From NCBI RefSeq assembly GCF_028682175.1, contig NZ_JANHKS010000002.1, positions 1 through 64,000 on the forward strand: 64,000 nt of DNA. Direction: 5' to 3'. A program made the translations under genes and the position numbers. The notes below the pieces were generated by a model, which was not told the DNA's origin, searched no databases, and worked only from the letters and a program-made list of their open reading frames with translations. The DNA comes from Pseudomonas putida. GTDB taxonomy: Bacteria; Pseudomonadota; Gammaproteobacteria; Pseudomonadales; Pseudomonadaceae. Shown piece after piece: positions 12,309 through 20,022 of this stretch. The first letter of the stretch is position 1, and each line of letters opens with the position of its first letter.

Positions 12309-13019
12309 GTGGGCAGCATCTACCTCATAAGACATGGCCAGGCCTCCTTTGGTGCGGACGATTACGACGTTCTGTCGCCCACCGGCTATCGTCAGGCAGA
12401 AGTGCTCGGCGCGCACCTGGCACAACTGGGTCTGAGCTTCGACCGTTGCATCAGCGGCAGCCTGTTCCGCCAGCGTCATACGGGCGAAACGGTGATGGCC
12501 CAGCTGGACGCCGCCGGTTTCAAACAGCCCGCGCTGGAAATCGACCCCGGCTTCAATGAATTCGATGCCGAAGGCGTGATCCGCGCGCTGCTGCCGGCGA
12601 TGCTTCCCGATGAACCCGAAGCGCTGGAGATCATGCGCAACGCCGCGCACAACCGCGCCGAGTTCCAGCGTCTGTTCGCGCTGATCATTGGCCGCTGGCT
12701 GGGCGGCGAGCACGACACCCCGGCACTGCAAAGCTGGCTGGCATTCGTCGCCCAGGCGCAGGCTGGCCTTGGGCGGATTCTCGACAGCGCAGCCCCTGGC
12801 GAGCGCATCGCCGTGTTCACTTCCGGCGGCACCATCACCGCCCTGCTCCACCAGATCACCCAGATGCCTGCGCTGCAGGCGTTCGAGCTCAACTGGCAAA
12901 TCGTCAACACTTCGCTTAACCACCTGAAATTCCGTGGTCGCGAGGTGTCCCTGGCTTCCTTCAACAGTAGCGCCCATCTGCAACTGATGAAGGCGCCGGA
13001 GCTCATCACCTACCGCTGA
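12309..13019 (+). CDS. Histidine phosphatase family protein
   Basis: A 236-aa cytosolic protein of the phosphoglycerate mutase/histidine phosphatase superfamily. The phosphohistidine motif RHG is at residues 8-10 (IYLIRHGQAS), and a second conserved segment is FTSGGTITALLHQI. It starts with GTG, which places the RHG motif at the usual distance from the N-terminus; no ATG in frame would do so. It is followed 57 nt later by an SCP2 gene in the same direction, an association I recall from the PA1830-PA1831 region. Substrate unknown. Confidence 0.85.
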   Translation: MGSIYLIRHGQASFGADDYDVLSPTGYRQAEVLGAHLAQLGLSFDRCISGSLFRQRHTGETVMAQLDAAGFKQPALEIDPGFNEFDAEGVIRALLPAMLPDEPEALEIMRNAAHNRAEFQRLFALIIGRWLGGEHDTPALQSWLAFVAQAQAGLGRILDSAAPGERIAVFTSGGTITALLHQITQMPALQAFELNWQIVNTSLNHLKFRGREVSLASFNSSAHLQLMKAPELITYR

Positions 13020-13076
13020 GCCCGGCCAAACGCACCGCAAGGTGCCTGCAAATCACTTATCTAAAAGGATGACACC

Positions 13077-13391
13077 ATGACTTCCGTAGCCGATGCCGTA
13101 CAAGCCATGAAAGCCAAGTTCGACCCAAGCGCCGCTGCCGGCCTGGACCTGGTGTTCGGTTTCCGTATCGACGAATCCAAGCACTTCTCGCTGATCGTCA
13201 AGGACAAGACCTGCGAACTGCAAGAAGGCGAAAACCCTGACGCCCAGGTGACTCTGGTGATGGACGGCGAGACCCTGGCGGGCATCGTTTCCGGCGAAAC
13301 CGACGGCATGCAGGCCTTCATGGGCGGCAAGCTGCGCGCCGAAGGCGACATGATGCTGGCGATGAAGCTGAGCGAGCTGTTTCCGTCGTAA
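13077..13391 (+). CDS. SCP2 sterol-binding domain protein
   Basis: A 104-aa protein consisting of one SCP2 domain (GLDLVFGFRIDESKHFSLIV, then MDGETLAGIVSGETDGMQAF). SCP2 folds bind lipids or acyl chains in a hydrophobic tunnel. A Shine-Dalgarno AAAGGA precedes the ATG. Its neighbours are an ACAD10/11-like kinase, an SDR and a phosphatase, suggesting a lipid or acyl-CoA pathway (inference). A REP hairpin and a terminator follow. Confidence 0.88.
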   Translation: MTSVADAVQAMKAKFDPSAAAGLDLVFGFRIDESKHFSLIVKDKTCELQEGENPDAQVTLVMDGETLAGIVSGETDGMQAFMGGKLRAEGDMMLAMKLSELFPS

Positions 13392-13406
13392 AACCTGCCG
13401 ATTCCC

Positions 13407-13497
13407 CGTAGCAGCACGGCTTGCCGGCGGGAGCGGTGTGTCATTCAACCCATGAGTGACAGACCCACCGCTCCCGCCGGCAAGCCGTGCTGCTACG
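13407..13497. repeat. REP family B inverted pair
   Basis: Facing copies begin CGTAGCAGCACGGCTTGCCG at 13407 and end with the reverse complement at 13497. The inverted repeat is perfect for about 32 bp and includes the flanking GGGAGCGGTG, with a spacer of about 27 bp. It sits between the SCP2 stop codon and the terminator. Confidence 0.88.
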
Positions 13498-13510
13498 AGG
13501 GGATGATCAG

Positions 13511-13542
13511 AAAAAACCGAAGTGTTCTCGCTTCGGTTTTTT
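13511..13542 (+). terminator. Rho-independent terminator
   Basis: Arms AAAAAACCGAAG (13511-13522) and CTTCGGTTTTTT (13531-13542) with an 8-nt loop and a further T run. It ends the phosphatase-SCP2 unit downstream of the REP hairpin. The rest of the gap to 13694 shows nothing I can name. Confidence 0.9.
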
Positions 13543-13694
13543 TTGCTCTACGGTTTATGCACACCGCGAATCAAAGCGGCTGATCGCCCTGTAACACGCT
13601 CGCCTATAAGGCCCCGTGCACGTTGTTCCAGAGCCTTGCGCGCATTAGATTAGCCAATGATCCTGACCAACCAAAATAAACAGCAGGGATAAGC

Positions 13695-14762
13695 ATGGCC
13701 TTAACCGACCAGTCCACCCAGGTTCGATCCGGCGAAGAACTCGACGCTGCGCTTATCGACCCTTACCTCAAGGCCCACATTCCGGGCCTGCGTGGCGAGC
13801 CGCAGATCAGCCAGTTTCCCGGCGGGGCCTCCAACCTTACCTACCTGTTGGCCTACCCCGATCAGGAGTTCGTCCTGCGCCGTCCGCCCTTCGGCCACAA
13901 GGCCAAGAGCGCCCACGACATGGGCCGCGAATTCCGCATTCTCAACCAGCTCAAGGACGCCTTCCCTTACTGCCCCAAGGCCTACGTGCACTGCACCGAT
14001 GAAGCGGTACTCGGCGCCGAGTTCTACGTCATGGAGCGGGTCAAGGGCATCATCCTGCGCTCCGAGTTGCCCGCCGAACTGAATTTCGACGCCGCCCAGA
14101 CCGAGGCCCTGTGCAAGAGCTTCATCGACAAACTGGTAGACCTGCACCAGGTCGACTACAACGCCTGCGGCCTGGGCGATCTGGGCAAGCCCCAGGGTTA
14201 CGTCGAGCGGCAGATTCGCGGCTGGACCGAGCGCTATGAGAAGGCCCGCACCGCCGATGCGCCAAGCTGGGAGAAGGTCGCGCGCTGGCTGGACGACAAG
14301 AAGCCTGCCGACCACCCGGTGTCGAGCCTGGTCCATAACGACTACCGCTTCGACAACGTGATCCTCGACCCCGCCAACCCGATGCAGATCATCGGCGTGC
14401 TCGATTGGGAGCTGACCACCCTGGGCGATCCGCTGATGGACCTGGGCAACAGCCTGGCGTACTGGATCGAAGCCGATGACCCTGCACCCGTGCAGATGAT
14501 GCGCCGCCAGCCCAGCCATGCGCCGGGCATGCTGACCCGCGAGCAGTTCGTGGCCTACTACGCGGAACGCTCGGGAATCCGCATCGACAATTTCGATTTC
14601 TACTACACCTACGGCCTGTTCCGCCTGGCCGGGATCGTGCAGCAGATCTACTACCGGTTTTTCCACGGCCAGACCCAGGACAAGCGCTTCGCCCAGTTCA
14701 TCCACATGAACAAGCTGCTGGAACACATGGCCCTGCAGGTCATCGACCGCTCCGCGCTCTAA
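13695..14762 (+). CDS. APH-family phosphotransferase, ACAD10/11-like kinase
   Basis: A 355-aa protein with an aminoglycoside-phosphotransferase fold. The catalytic loop VHNDYRFDNVILD (about residue 214) and the metal-binding LDWELTTLGDPLMDLG are both intact. It is closest to the N-terminal kinase domain of ACAD10/ACAD11 (early GGASNLTYLL). Related free-standing kinases such as P. putida LvaA phosphorylate hydroxyacyl-CoA, so that activity is more likely here than antibiotic resistance (inference). An SDR gene follows 34 nt downstream, probably in one operon; SCP2 lies upstream beyond a terminator. Confidence 0.85.
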   Translation: MALTDQSTQVRSGEELDAALIDPYLKAHIPGLRGEPQISQFPGGASNLTYLLAYPDQEFVLRRPPFGHKAKSAHDMGREFRILNQLKDAFPYCPKAYVHCTDEAVLGAEFYVMERVKGIILRSELPAELNFDAAQTEALCKSFIDKLVDLHQVDYNACGLGDLGKPQGYVERQIRGWTERYEKARTADAPSWEKVARWLDDKKPADHPVSSLVHNDYRFDNVILDPANPMQIIGVLDWELTTLGDPLMDLGNSLAYWIEADDPAPVQMMRRQPSHAPGMLTREQFVAYYAERSGIRIDNFDFYYTYGLFRLAGIVQQIYYRFFHGQTQDKRFAQFIHMNKLLEHMALQVIDRSAL

Positions 14763-14796
14763 CCTCTGACGATTGCGACACGATAAGGAAGACAAC

Positions 14797-15564
14797 ATGT
14801 CCAAGACCCACTTGTTCGACCTCGATGGCAAGATCGCCTTCGTTTCCGGCGCCAGCCGCGGTATCGGCGAGGCCATCGCCAAGCTGCTCGCGCAGCAAGG
14901 CGCCCACGTCATCGTCTCCAGCCGCAAGATCGAAGGCTGCCAGCAGGTGGCCGATGCGATCATCGCTGACGGCGGCAAGGCCACTGCGATTGCCTGCCAC
15001 ATCGGTGAAATGGAGCAGATCACCTCGGTGTTCGCGCGCATTCGTGAGGAATTCGGTCGGCTGGACATCCTGGTCAACAACGCGGCCACCAACCCGCAGT
15101 TCTGCAATGTGCTGGACACTGACCTGGGCGCGTTCCAGAAGACCGTGGACGTGAACATTCGCGGCTATTTCTTCATGTCCGTGGAAGCCGGCAAGCTGAT
15201 GCGCGAGCACGGCGGCGGCAGCATCATCAACGTGGCGTCGATCAACGGCGTTTCGCCGGGTATCTTCCAGGGCATCTATTCGGTGACAAAGGCTGCGGTC
15301 ATCAACATGACCAAGGTGTTCGCCAAGGAATGCGCGCAGTTCGGCATTCGTTGCAATGCGCTGCTGCCGGGCCTGACCGACACCAAATTCGCCTCGGCGC
15401 TGGTCAGCAACGAGAAGATCCTCAATACCGCGCTGCAGCAGATCCCGCTCAAGCGCGTGGCCGATCCGGGCGAGATGGCCGGCACCGTGCTGTACCTGGC
15501 CAGCGATGCGTCGAGCTACACCACCGGCGTGGCGTTGAATGTGGATGGCGGGTTTCTGTCCTGA
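14797..15564 (+). CDS. SDR family oxidoreductase
   Basis: A 255-aa classical short-chain dehydrogenase. It has the Rossmann motif GASRGIGE near residue 20, NNAAT in the fourth strand, the catalytic YSVTKAA pair and the C-terminal GGFLS. The ATG at 14797 follows AAGGAAGA; an ATG eight codons upstream has no such signal. It is likely cotranscribed with the kinase gene. The hydroxy or keto substrate, possibly an acyl-CoA, cannot be read from the sequence. Confidence 0.88.
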   Translation: MSKTHLFDLDGKIAFVSGASRGIGEAIAKLLAQQGAHVIVSSRKIEGCQQVADAIIADGGKATAIACHIGEMEQITSVFARIREEFGRLDILVNNAATNPQFCNVLDTDLGAFQKTVDVNIRGYFFMSVEAGKLMREHGGGSIINVASINGVSPGIFQGIYSVTKAAVINMTKVFAKECAQFGIRCNALLPGLTDTKFASALVSNEKILNTALQQIPLKRVADPGEMAGTVLYLASDASSYTTGVALNVDGGFLS

Positions 15565-15574
15565 CCCCCGACGC

Positions 15575-15666
15575 CTGTAGGAGCGCGCTTGCCCGCGAAT
15601 GCGCCATTTCAGGCGGCACAACGTGCGCAGGCACACCGCCATCGCGGGCAAGCGCGCTCCTACAGG
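15575..15666. repeat. REP family A inverted pair
   Basis: CCTGTAGGAGCGCGCTTGCC at 15575 faces its reverse complement ending at 15666; the arms are identical over about 25 bp. It follows the SDR stop codon. Confidence 0.88.
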
Positions 15667-15691
15667 GCTGAGGTGAATTTGAGGGTTCGCT

Positions 15692-15711
15692 GATGGAATA
15701 ATGATTCCATC
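15692..15711. promoter_or_regulatory. Perfect 8-4-8 palindrome, candidate operator
   Basis: GATGGAAT (15692-15699) and ATTCCATC (15704-15711) are exact inverted repeats around AATG. The site lies 59 bp before the oxidoreductase gene, where a promoter would be expected. The binding protein is unknown; no regulator gene is adjacent. Confidence 0.5.
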
Positions 15712-15770
15712 CGAGCCCGGCAGCGAATACATTTTCCGCATAACAACATCCCGTCAAAGGAACTGCTGTC

Positions 15771-16910
15771 ATGCGCGAATCGACTCTCCCCACCCTGGGC
15801 ATCGGCCTGATCGGCACGGGCTTCATGGGCCGGGCTCACGCCCTGGCGTTCCAGAATGCCCGCACCACCTTCGATCTCCCGGTCAACCTCAAACTCAGCG
15901 CCCTGGCCGACGCCGATGCCGCCCGCGCCGAACAATGCGCCCACTCCTGGGGTTTCGAGCGCAGCCACGCTGACTGGCAACAGTTGATCGCCGATCCGGC
16001 CGTGGACCTCGTGGCCATCACCACCCCCAACCATCTGCACTACCCCATGGCCATGGCCGCGCTGGAAGCGGGCAAGGCGGTGTACTGCGAAAAGCCCTTG
16101 GCGGTGAGCCTTGAGCAAGCCCGGGCCATGCAGCAGGCCGCGCAAAAGGCCGGCGTAGTGACGCGGGTCGGCTACAACTACCAGCACAACCCGATGATCG
16201 GCCTGGCCCGGCAGATGATCGAAAGCGGTGAGCTGGGGCAGATCATCAGCTTTCAGGGCGAGTTCAGCGAAGACTTCATGGGTGATCCGCAGCAGCCGTG
16301 GTCCTGGCGTTGCGAGCAGGCCCACGCCGGTGGTGCGCTGGCGGACCTGGGCAGTCATTTGCTGGCCATGGCCCGCTATCTGTTGGGCGATGTCGAAGCG
16401 GTGTGCGCCGACGCCCAGACAGTTCACGGCCAACGCCCGGCGAGCAAGGGCAGTCACGAGCAGCGTGCGATCGGCATCGACGACCAGACCTACGCCCTGC
16501 TGCGCTTTGCCAATGGCGCGCGGGGCACCTTTGCCAGCAGTTGGCTCAAGCATGGGTACAAGAACCACCTGAGCTTCGAGATCAGCGGCACGCTGGGGAC
16601 TCTGTCGTTCGATCAGGAACGCCTGAACGAGCTGCGGCTGTATCGCGCGGGGGCGCCGGGGCGTGATGGTTTCCAGCGGATTCTGGCGGGCCCCACGCAA
16701 GCCGGTTATGCCGCTTTCTGCCCAGCGCCGGGGCACCAGTTGGGGTACAACGAGTTGAAGACCCTTGAGGTCCATGCCCTGATCCAGGCGTTTTGCGGGA
16801 AAGGCAACGAAGGGCCGGATTTTGCCGAGGCCCTTGAGGTGGAACGGCTGACCAGTGCCATCCGCATCGCGGCCAGGGAGATGCGGTGGGTGACGGTTTC
16901 GGATGTCTGA
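15771..16910 (+). CDS. Gfo/Idh/MocA family oxidoreductase
   Basis: A 379-aa NAD(P)-dependent dehydrogenase. The N-terminal Rossmann domain has GLIGTGFMGRAHA (about residues 12-24), then the family signature EKPLAVSLEQA and the C-terminal alpha/beta domain with GGALADLGSHLL. Members oxidise sugars, inositols and related polyols. No sugar transporter or kinase is adjacent, so the substrate is open. It is preceded by the palindrome at 15692 and followed by REP elements. Confidence 0.88.
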   Translation: MRESTLPTLGIGLIGTGFMGRAHALAFQNARTTFDLPVNLKLSALADADAARAEQCAHSWGFERSHADWQQLIADPAVDLVAITTPNHLHYPMAMAALEAGKAVYCEKPLAVSLEQARAMQQAAQKAGVVTRVGYNYQHNPMIGLARQMIESGELGQIISFQGEFSEDFMGDPQQPWSWRCEQAHAGGALADLGSHLLAMARYLLGDVEAVCADAQTVHGQRPASKGSHEQRAIGIDDQTYALLRFANGARGTFASSWLKHGYKNHLSFEISGTLGTLSFDQERLNELRLYRAGAPGRDGFQRILAGPTQAGYAAFCPAPGHQLGYNELKTLEVHALIQAFCGKGNEGPDFAEALEVERLTSAIRIAAREMRWVTVSDV

Positions 16911-16934
16911 TGCCCCTTGGCGATGTGACCTCAA

Positions 16935-17128
16935 GATCGCTCCCGCGGGCAAGCCCGGCTGCTACGGGATCGGGGGGCACAAACAATCCCGTAGCAGTCC
17001 GGCTTGCCGGCGTGGCGGCCTGGAAATCGCTGACGCCGGCGAGCCGGACTGCTACGCGAGAATCGGCGTTTCCGAAATCCGGGGATCACCGCCGACCCGT
17101 AGCAGCACGGCTTGCCGGCGGGGGCGGC
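16935..17128. repeat. REP family B cluster (four elements)
   Basis: Four family B REPs in alternating orientation, near 16935, 16990, 17034 and 17098. Cores vary between GGCAAGCCCGGCTGCTACGG, GCCGGCGAGCCGGACTGCTA and GTAGCAGCACGGCTTGCCGG. They fill most of the 328-bp gap before the TSUP gene; nothing else is evident there. Confidence 0.85.
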
Positions 17129-17238
17129 CTCGAGGTCGTCATCACTCTCAAGCCGGGCTTATTCATTCGCAGGCTCGCTGGTAGAATGCCGCGCTTCCGG
17201 GCAGCCATTCTGCCCGTCTGCCAAGTAAGCCCTTGCCC

Positions 17239-18012
17239 ATGCCGTTCGAACTCACCGTAGATCCCACCACGCTGCTGGTGCTCGCCCTTGTCGCCTTCGT
17301 TGCCGGTTTCATCGATGCCATCGCCGGTGGCGGCGGATTGCTGACCACCCCTGCCTTGCTCACTGCCGGTCTGCCACCGCACCTGGTGCTGGGCACCAAC
17401 AAGCTCAGCTCGACCTTCGGTTCGGCCACGGCAAGCTTCACCTTCTACCGGCGCAAGCTGTTCCATCCCGCGCAATGGAAACGCGGCCTGATCGGCACGC
17501 TGATCGGTGCACTGGTGGGCGCCGTCGTCGCGCATTACCTGCCCGCCGAACTGCTCAACCAGATGCTGCCGGTGATCGTCTTCGCCTGCGGCCTGTACCT
17601 GCTGTTCGGCGGCACACCCAAGGCGCCGCTGGACAGCGACGCGCCGATCAAGACCCGCTGGCAGTTTCCCCAGGGTTTCGGCCTGGGCTTCTACGACGGT
17701 GTCGCAGGCCCCGGCACCGGCGCATTCTGGACCGTCAGCACGCTGCTGATGTACCCGGTGGATCTGGTCAAGGCCAGCGGCGTGGCGCGCAGCATGAACT
17801 TCGTCAGCAACGCGGCGGCCCTGACGATCTTCGCCATCAACGGCTCGGTGGACTGGGCGATTGGCCTGGTCATGGGCTCGGCGCTGATGGTCGGCGCGTT
17901 CCTGGGTGCCCGCACCGCCATCCAGGGCGGCGCGAAGTTCATCCGCCCGGTGTTCATCACCGTGGTACTGGCGTTAACCGTCCGCCTGGCCTGGCAGCAC
18001 TGGTTTAGCTAA
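17239..18012 (+). CDS. TSUP (TauE/SafE) family membrane permease
   Basis: A 257-aa integral membrane protein with about eight hydrophobic segments and the TauE/SafE signature [12 protein letters not shown] near residue 35, followed by [11 protein letters not shown]. The second repeat contains [15 protein letters not shown]. Family members export or import small anions such as sulfite or sulfoacetate; the substrate here is not determinable. The ATG at 17239 is used rather than the TTG two codons upstream. Its last 39 nt overlap the 3' end of convergent nudC. Confidence 0.88.
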   Translation: MPFELTVDPTTLLVLALVAFVAGFIDAIAGGGGLLTTPALLTAGLPPHLVLGTNKLSSTFGSATASFTFYRRKLFHPAQWKRGLIGTLIGALVGAVVAHYLPAELLNQMLPVIVFACGLYLLFGGTPKAPLDSDAPIKTRWQFPQGFGLGFYDGVAGPGTGAFWTVSTLLMYPVDLVKASGVARSMNFVSNAAALTIFAINGSVDWAIGLVMGSALMVGAFLGARTAIQGGAKFIRPVFITVVLALTVRLAWQHWFS

Positions 18013-18822
18013 ACCCAGGCGCTCGGCCAGATACAGGTCGATGAGGTAACGCGCAATGGAACGGCTTGCCGGTAACGGCGGCATGTCGTGAATGCTGAAC
18101 CATTGCGCATCTTCGATCTCGTCGGCCTGGGGCACGATGTCGCCGCTTTCATACTCGGCGTGGAAACCCAGCATCATCGAGTGCGGGAACGGCCAGCACT
18201 GGCTGCCCTTGTACTGGATGTTCCTGACCTTGATCCGCACCTCCTCCATCACCTCGCGGCGCAGGCAATCCTCGGCCGATTCCCCCGGCTCGGCAAAGCC
18301 TGCAAGGGTGCTGTAGACCCCCGTGACGAAACGCGGCGAGCGCGCCAGCAGCACTTCATCGCCGCGGGTCACCAGCACGATCATGCTCGGTGAAATGCGC
18401 GGATAGGCGCGCAGGTCGCAGTCCTTGCAGTACATCGCCCGCTCGCCCGGCACTTGGGTCGTCGCCTGGCCGCAACTGCCGCAAAAGCGGTGTTCCCGCG
18501 CCCAGGTGCTGATCTGCGCGGCGTAACCGAGTTTCTGGAAAACGTCGATGTCATCCGCCAGCATGAACTGACGCAACGTCTGCCAGTGGGTGCCAGGCAG
18601 CTCCACCGCGTGCTTGAGCACCTGCACATAGACCGGCTCGCCGTCGAAATGGCCGATGCCATGCTCGCTGAGCAAAGGCAGATCCTGCTGCTTGAGCCAC
18701 TGACGGGGGAACATCACCCCGTTGCCGTCGAGCATGAAGCCCTGATCACTGTGAACTACGGCCCAACCGCCTGCGCTCTGGGTGTCGAGCACAGCGGTGG
18801 TCCAACGCCTGGGGCGCGTCAT
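17974..18822 (-). CDS. nudC: NAD(+) diphosphatase / RNA deNADding hydrolase NudC
   Basis: A 282-aa protein with a zinc ribbon (C114, C117, C132, C135) and a complete Nudix box, [20 protein letters not shown], from residue 175. The NudC substrate motif follows as SQCWPFPHS; the usual first proline is Cys here. It hydrolyses NADH and NAD and removes NAD caps from RNA. Its 3' end overlaps the convergent TSUP gene by 39 nt. The crotonase gene lies upstream on the same strand, with a gap of about 100 bp. Confidence 0.94.
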   Translation of the reverse strand: MTRPRRWTTAVLDTQSAGGWAVVHSDQGFMLDGNGVMFPRQWLKQQDLPLLSEHGIGHFDGEPVYVQVLKHAVELPGTHWQTLRQFMLADDIDVFQKLGYAAQISTWAREHRFCGSCGQATTQVPGERAMYCKDCDLRAYPRISPSMIVLVTRGDEVLLARSPRFVTGVYSTLAGFAEPGESAEDCLRREVMEEVRIKVRNIQYKGSQCWPFPHSMMLGFHAEYESGDIVPQADEIEDAQWFSIHDMPPLPASRSIARYLIDLYLAERLGLAKPVLPGQADG

Positions 18823-18925
18823 GAAAGCACTCCTCTAATGGGCAACCCTCGCCGCTCGGCGCGCGCCCACAGAGGTGCGCGTCAGGTTCGGCGGCGTCGG
18901 GTGCCTGCGAATCCGGGGTTGCCGG

Positions 18926-19738
18926 TCAATTGTCGAAGACCGGCTTCTGTTTGCCCATGTGGGCAACCATGGCCAGTTTAAGGTCCGCTGATTGCAACAT
19001 GGCAGCGTTCCACGTGGCAACGTATTCAAGCCCGTCATCGACACTGTGGTCGCGCATGTAGCCGATCATCCGCTTGCTGCCGGCGACGGCAATCGGCGAC
19101 TTGGCGGCGATTTCCCTGGCGATGCCAAACACGCCTTCGAGCAACTGTTCATGATCGGCGAAGGTGCGGTTGACCAGGCCGATGCGCAGCGCTTCGCTGG
19201 CGTCCACGTTGCGCCCGGTGTAGGCCATCTCGCGCATCATGCCGTCGCCGATCAGCCGGGGCAGGCGCTGCAGGGTGCCGACATCGGCGGCCATGCCCAT
19301 GTCGATTTCGCGGATGGAAAACAGCGCGTCGTCGGCTGCGTAACGCATGTCGCAGGCGCTGACCAGGTCGATGGCGCCACCGATGCAGTAGCCCTGCACC
19401 GCCGCCAGCACCGGCTTGCTGCAACGGTCGACCACGCTGAACGACTCCTGCATCTGCAGGATCTTGCGCCGCAGCATCCGGGCGTTGCGGCCCACGTCCT
19501 TGCCCAGTTCGTTGGCCACCTGGGCCAGCATCATCAGGTCGATGCCTGAAGAAAAATGCTTGCCCGCACCGCTGAGCACCACCGCGCGGATTTCATCGGT
19601 GTCTTCGATCCAGTGGAAAATATCGACGATCTCGCTCCAGAACGCCGCGTTCATGGCGTTGATCTTTTCCGGGCGATTGATTTGCACGTGGGCGATGTGG
19701 TCGGTCAGTTCGACCTTGAAAGCGCTGTAGTCGGACAC
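18926..19738 (-). CDS. Crotonase-fold enzyme, probable delta(3,5)-delta(2,4)-dienoyl-CoA isomerase
   Basis: A 270-aa enoyl-CoA hydratase/isomerase-family protein. It resembles mammalian ECH1 more than ordinary hydratases: the stretch GMAADVGTLQRLP is shared. The acids D124, E144 and D152 have exactly the spacing of rat ECH1 D176, E196 and D204. That enzyme moves double bonds in 3,5-dienoyl-CoA during oxidation of odd-position unsaturated fatty acids. The oxyanion-hole segments (FSSGIDL, GYCIGGAIDL) are present. It is divergent from the KaiC-like gene and probably cytosolic. Confidence 0.85.
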   Translation of the reverse strand: MSDYSAFKVELTDHIAHVQINRPEKINAMNAAFWSEIVDIFHWIEDTDEIRAVVLSGAGKHFSSGIDLMMLAQVANELGKDVGRNARMLRRKILQMQESFSVVDRCSKPVLAAVQGYCIGGAIDLVSACDMRYAADDALFSIREIDMGMAADVGTLQRLPRLIGDGMMREMAYTGRNVDASEALRIGLVNRTFADHEQLLEGVFGIAREIAAKSPIAVAGSKRMIGYMRDHSVDDGLEYVATWNAAMLQSADLKLAMVAHMGKQKPVFDN

Positions 19739-20022
19739 GGCGAAGATCCTTGAATGGCCTGCGGTGGGTGTGAAATCCAGACGGGCGACTATATCAAGCC
19801 CGTTTTTCGGTCGCAGGCCACGGTTGCGCCATTTGCCGGACCAATGCCGAGCAGAATCAGTGACCGTCCATGTCTGCCCTGGCCCGAAGAATGGAACCGC
19901 CGCCTGGCTGTACGGTCCAGAATGATGGCAGCGAGCAATCGCACATCCTTGTCATGTTCGTTGCCCCGGCGGCAGTCTCAGGACGGCTCGCCACTCTTTC
20001 TCAAGTCGCATGAGGGCGATAC

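Noticed and set aside
13695..14762. Aminoglycoside resistance gene
   Set aside because: Although APH-fold, its sequence is of the ACAD10/11-like type and it sits beside SDR and SCP2 genes.
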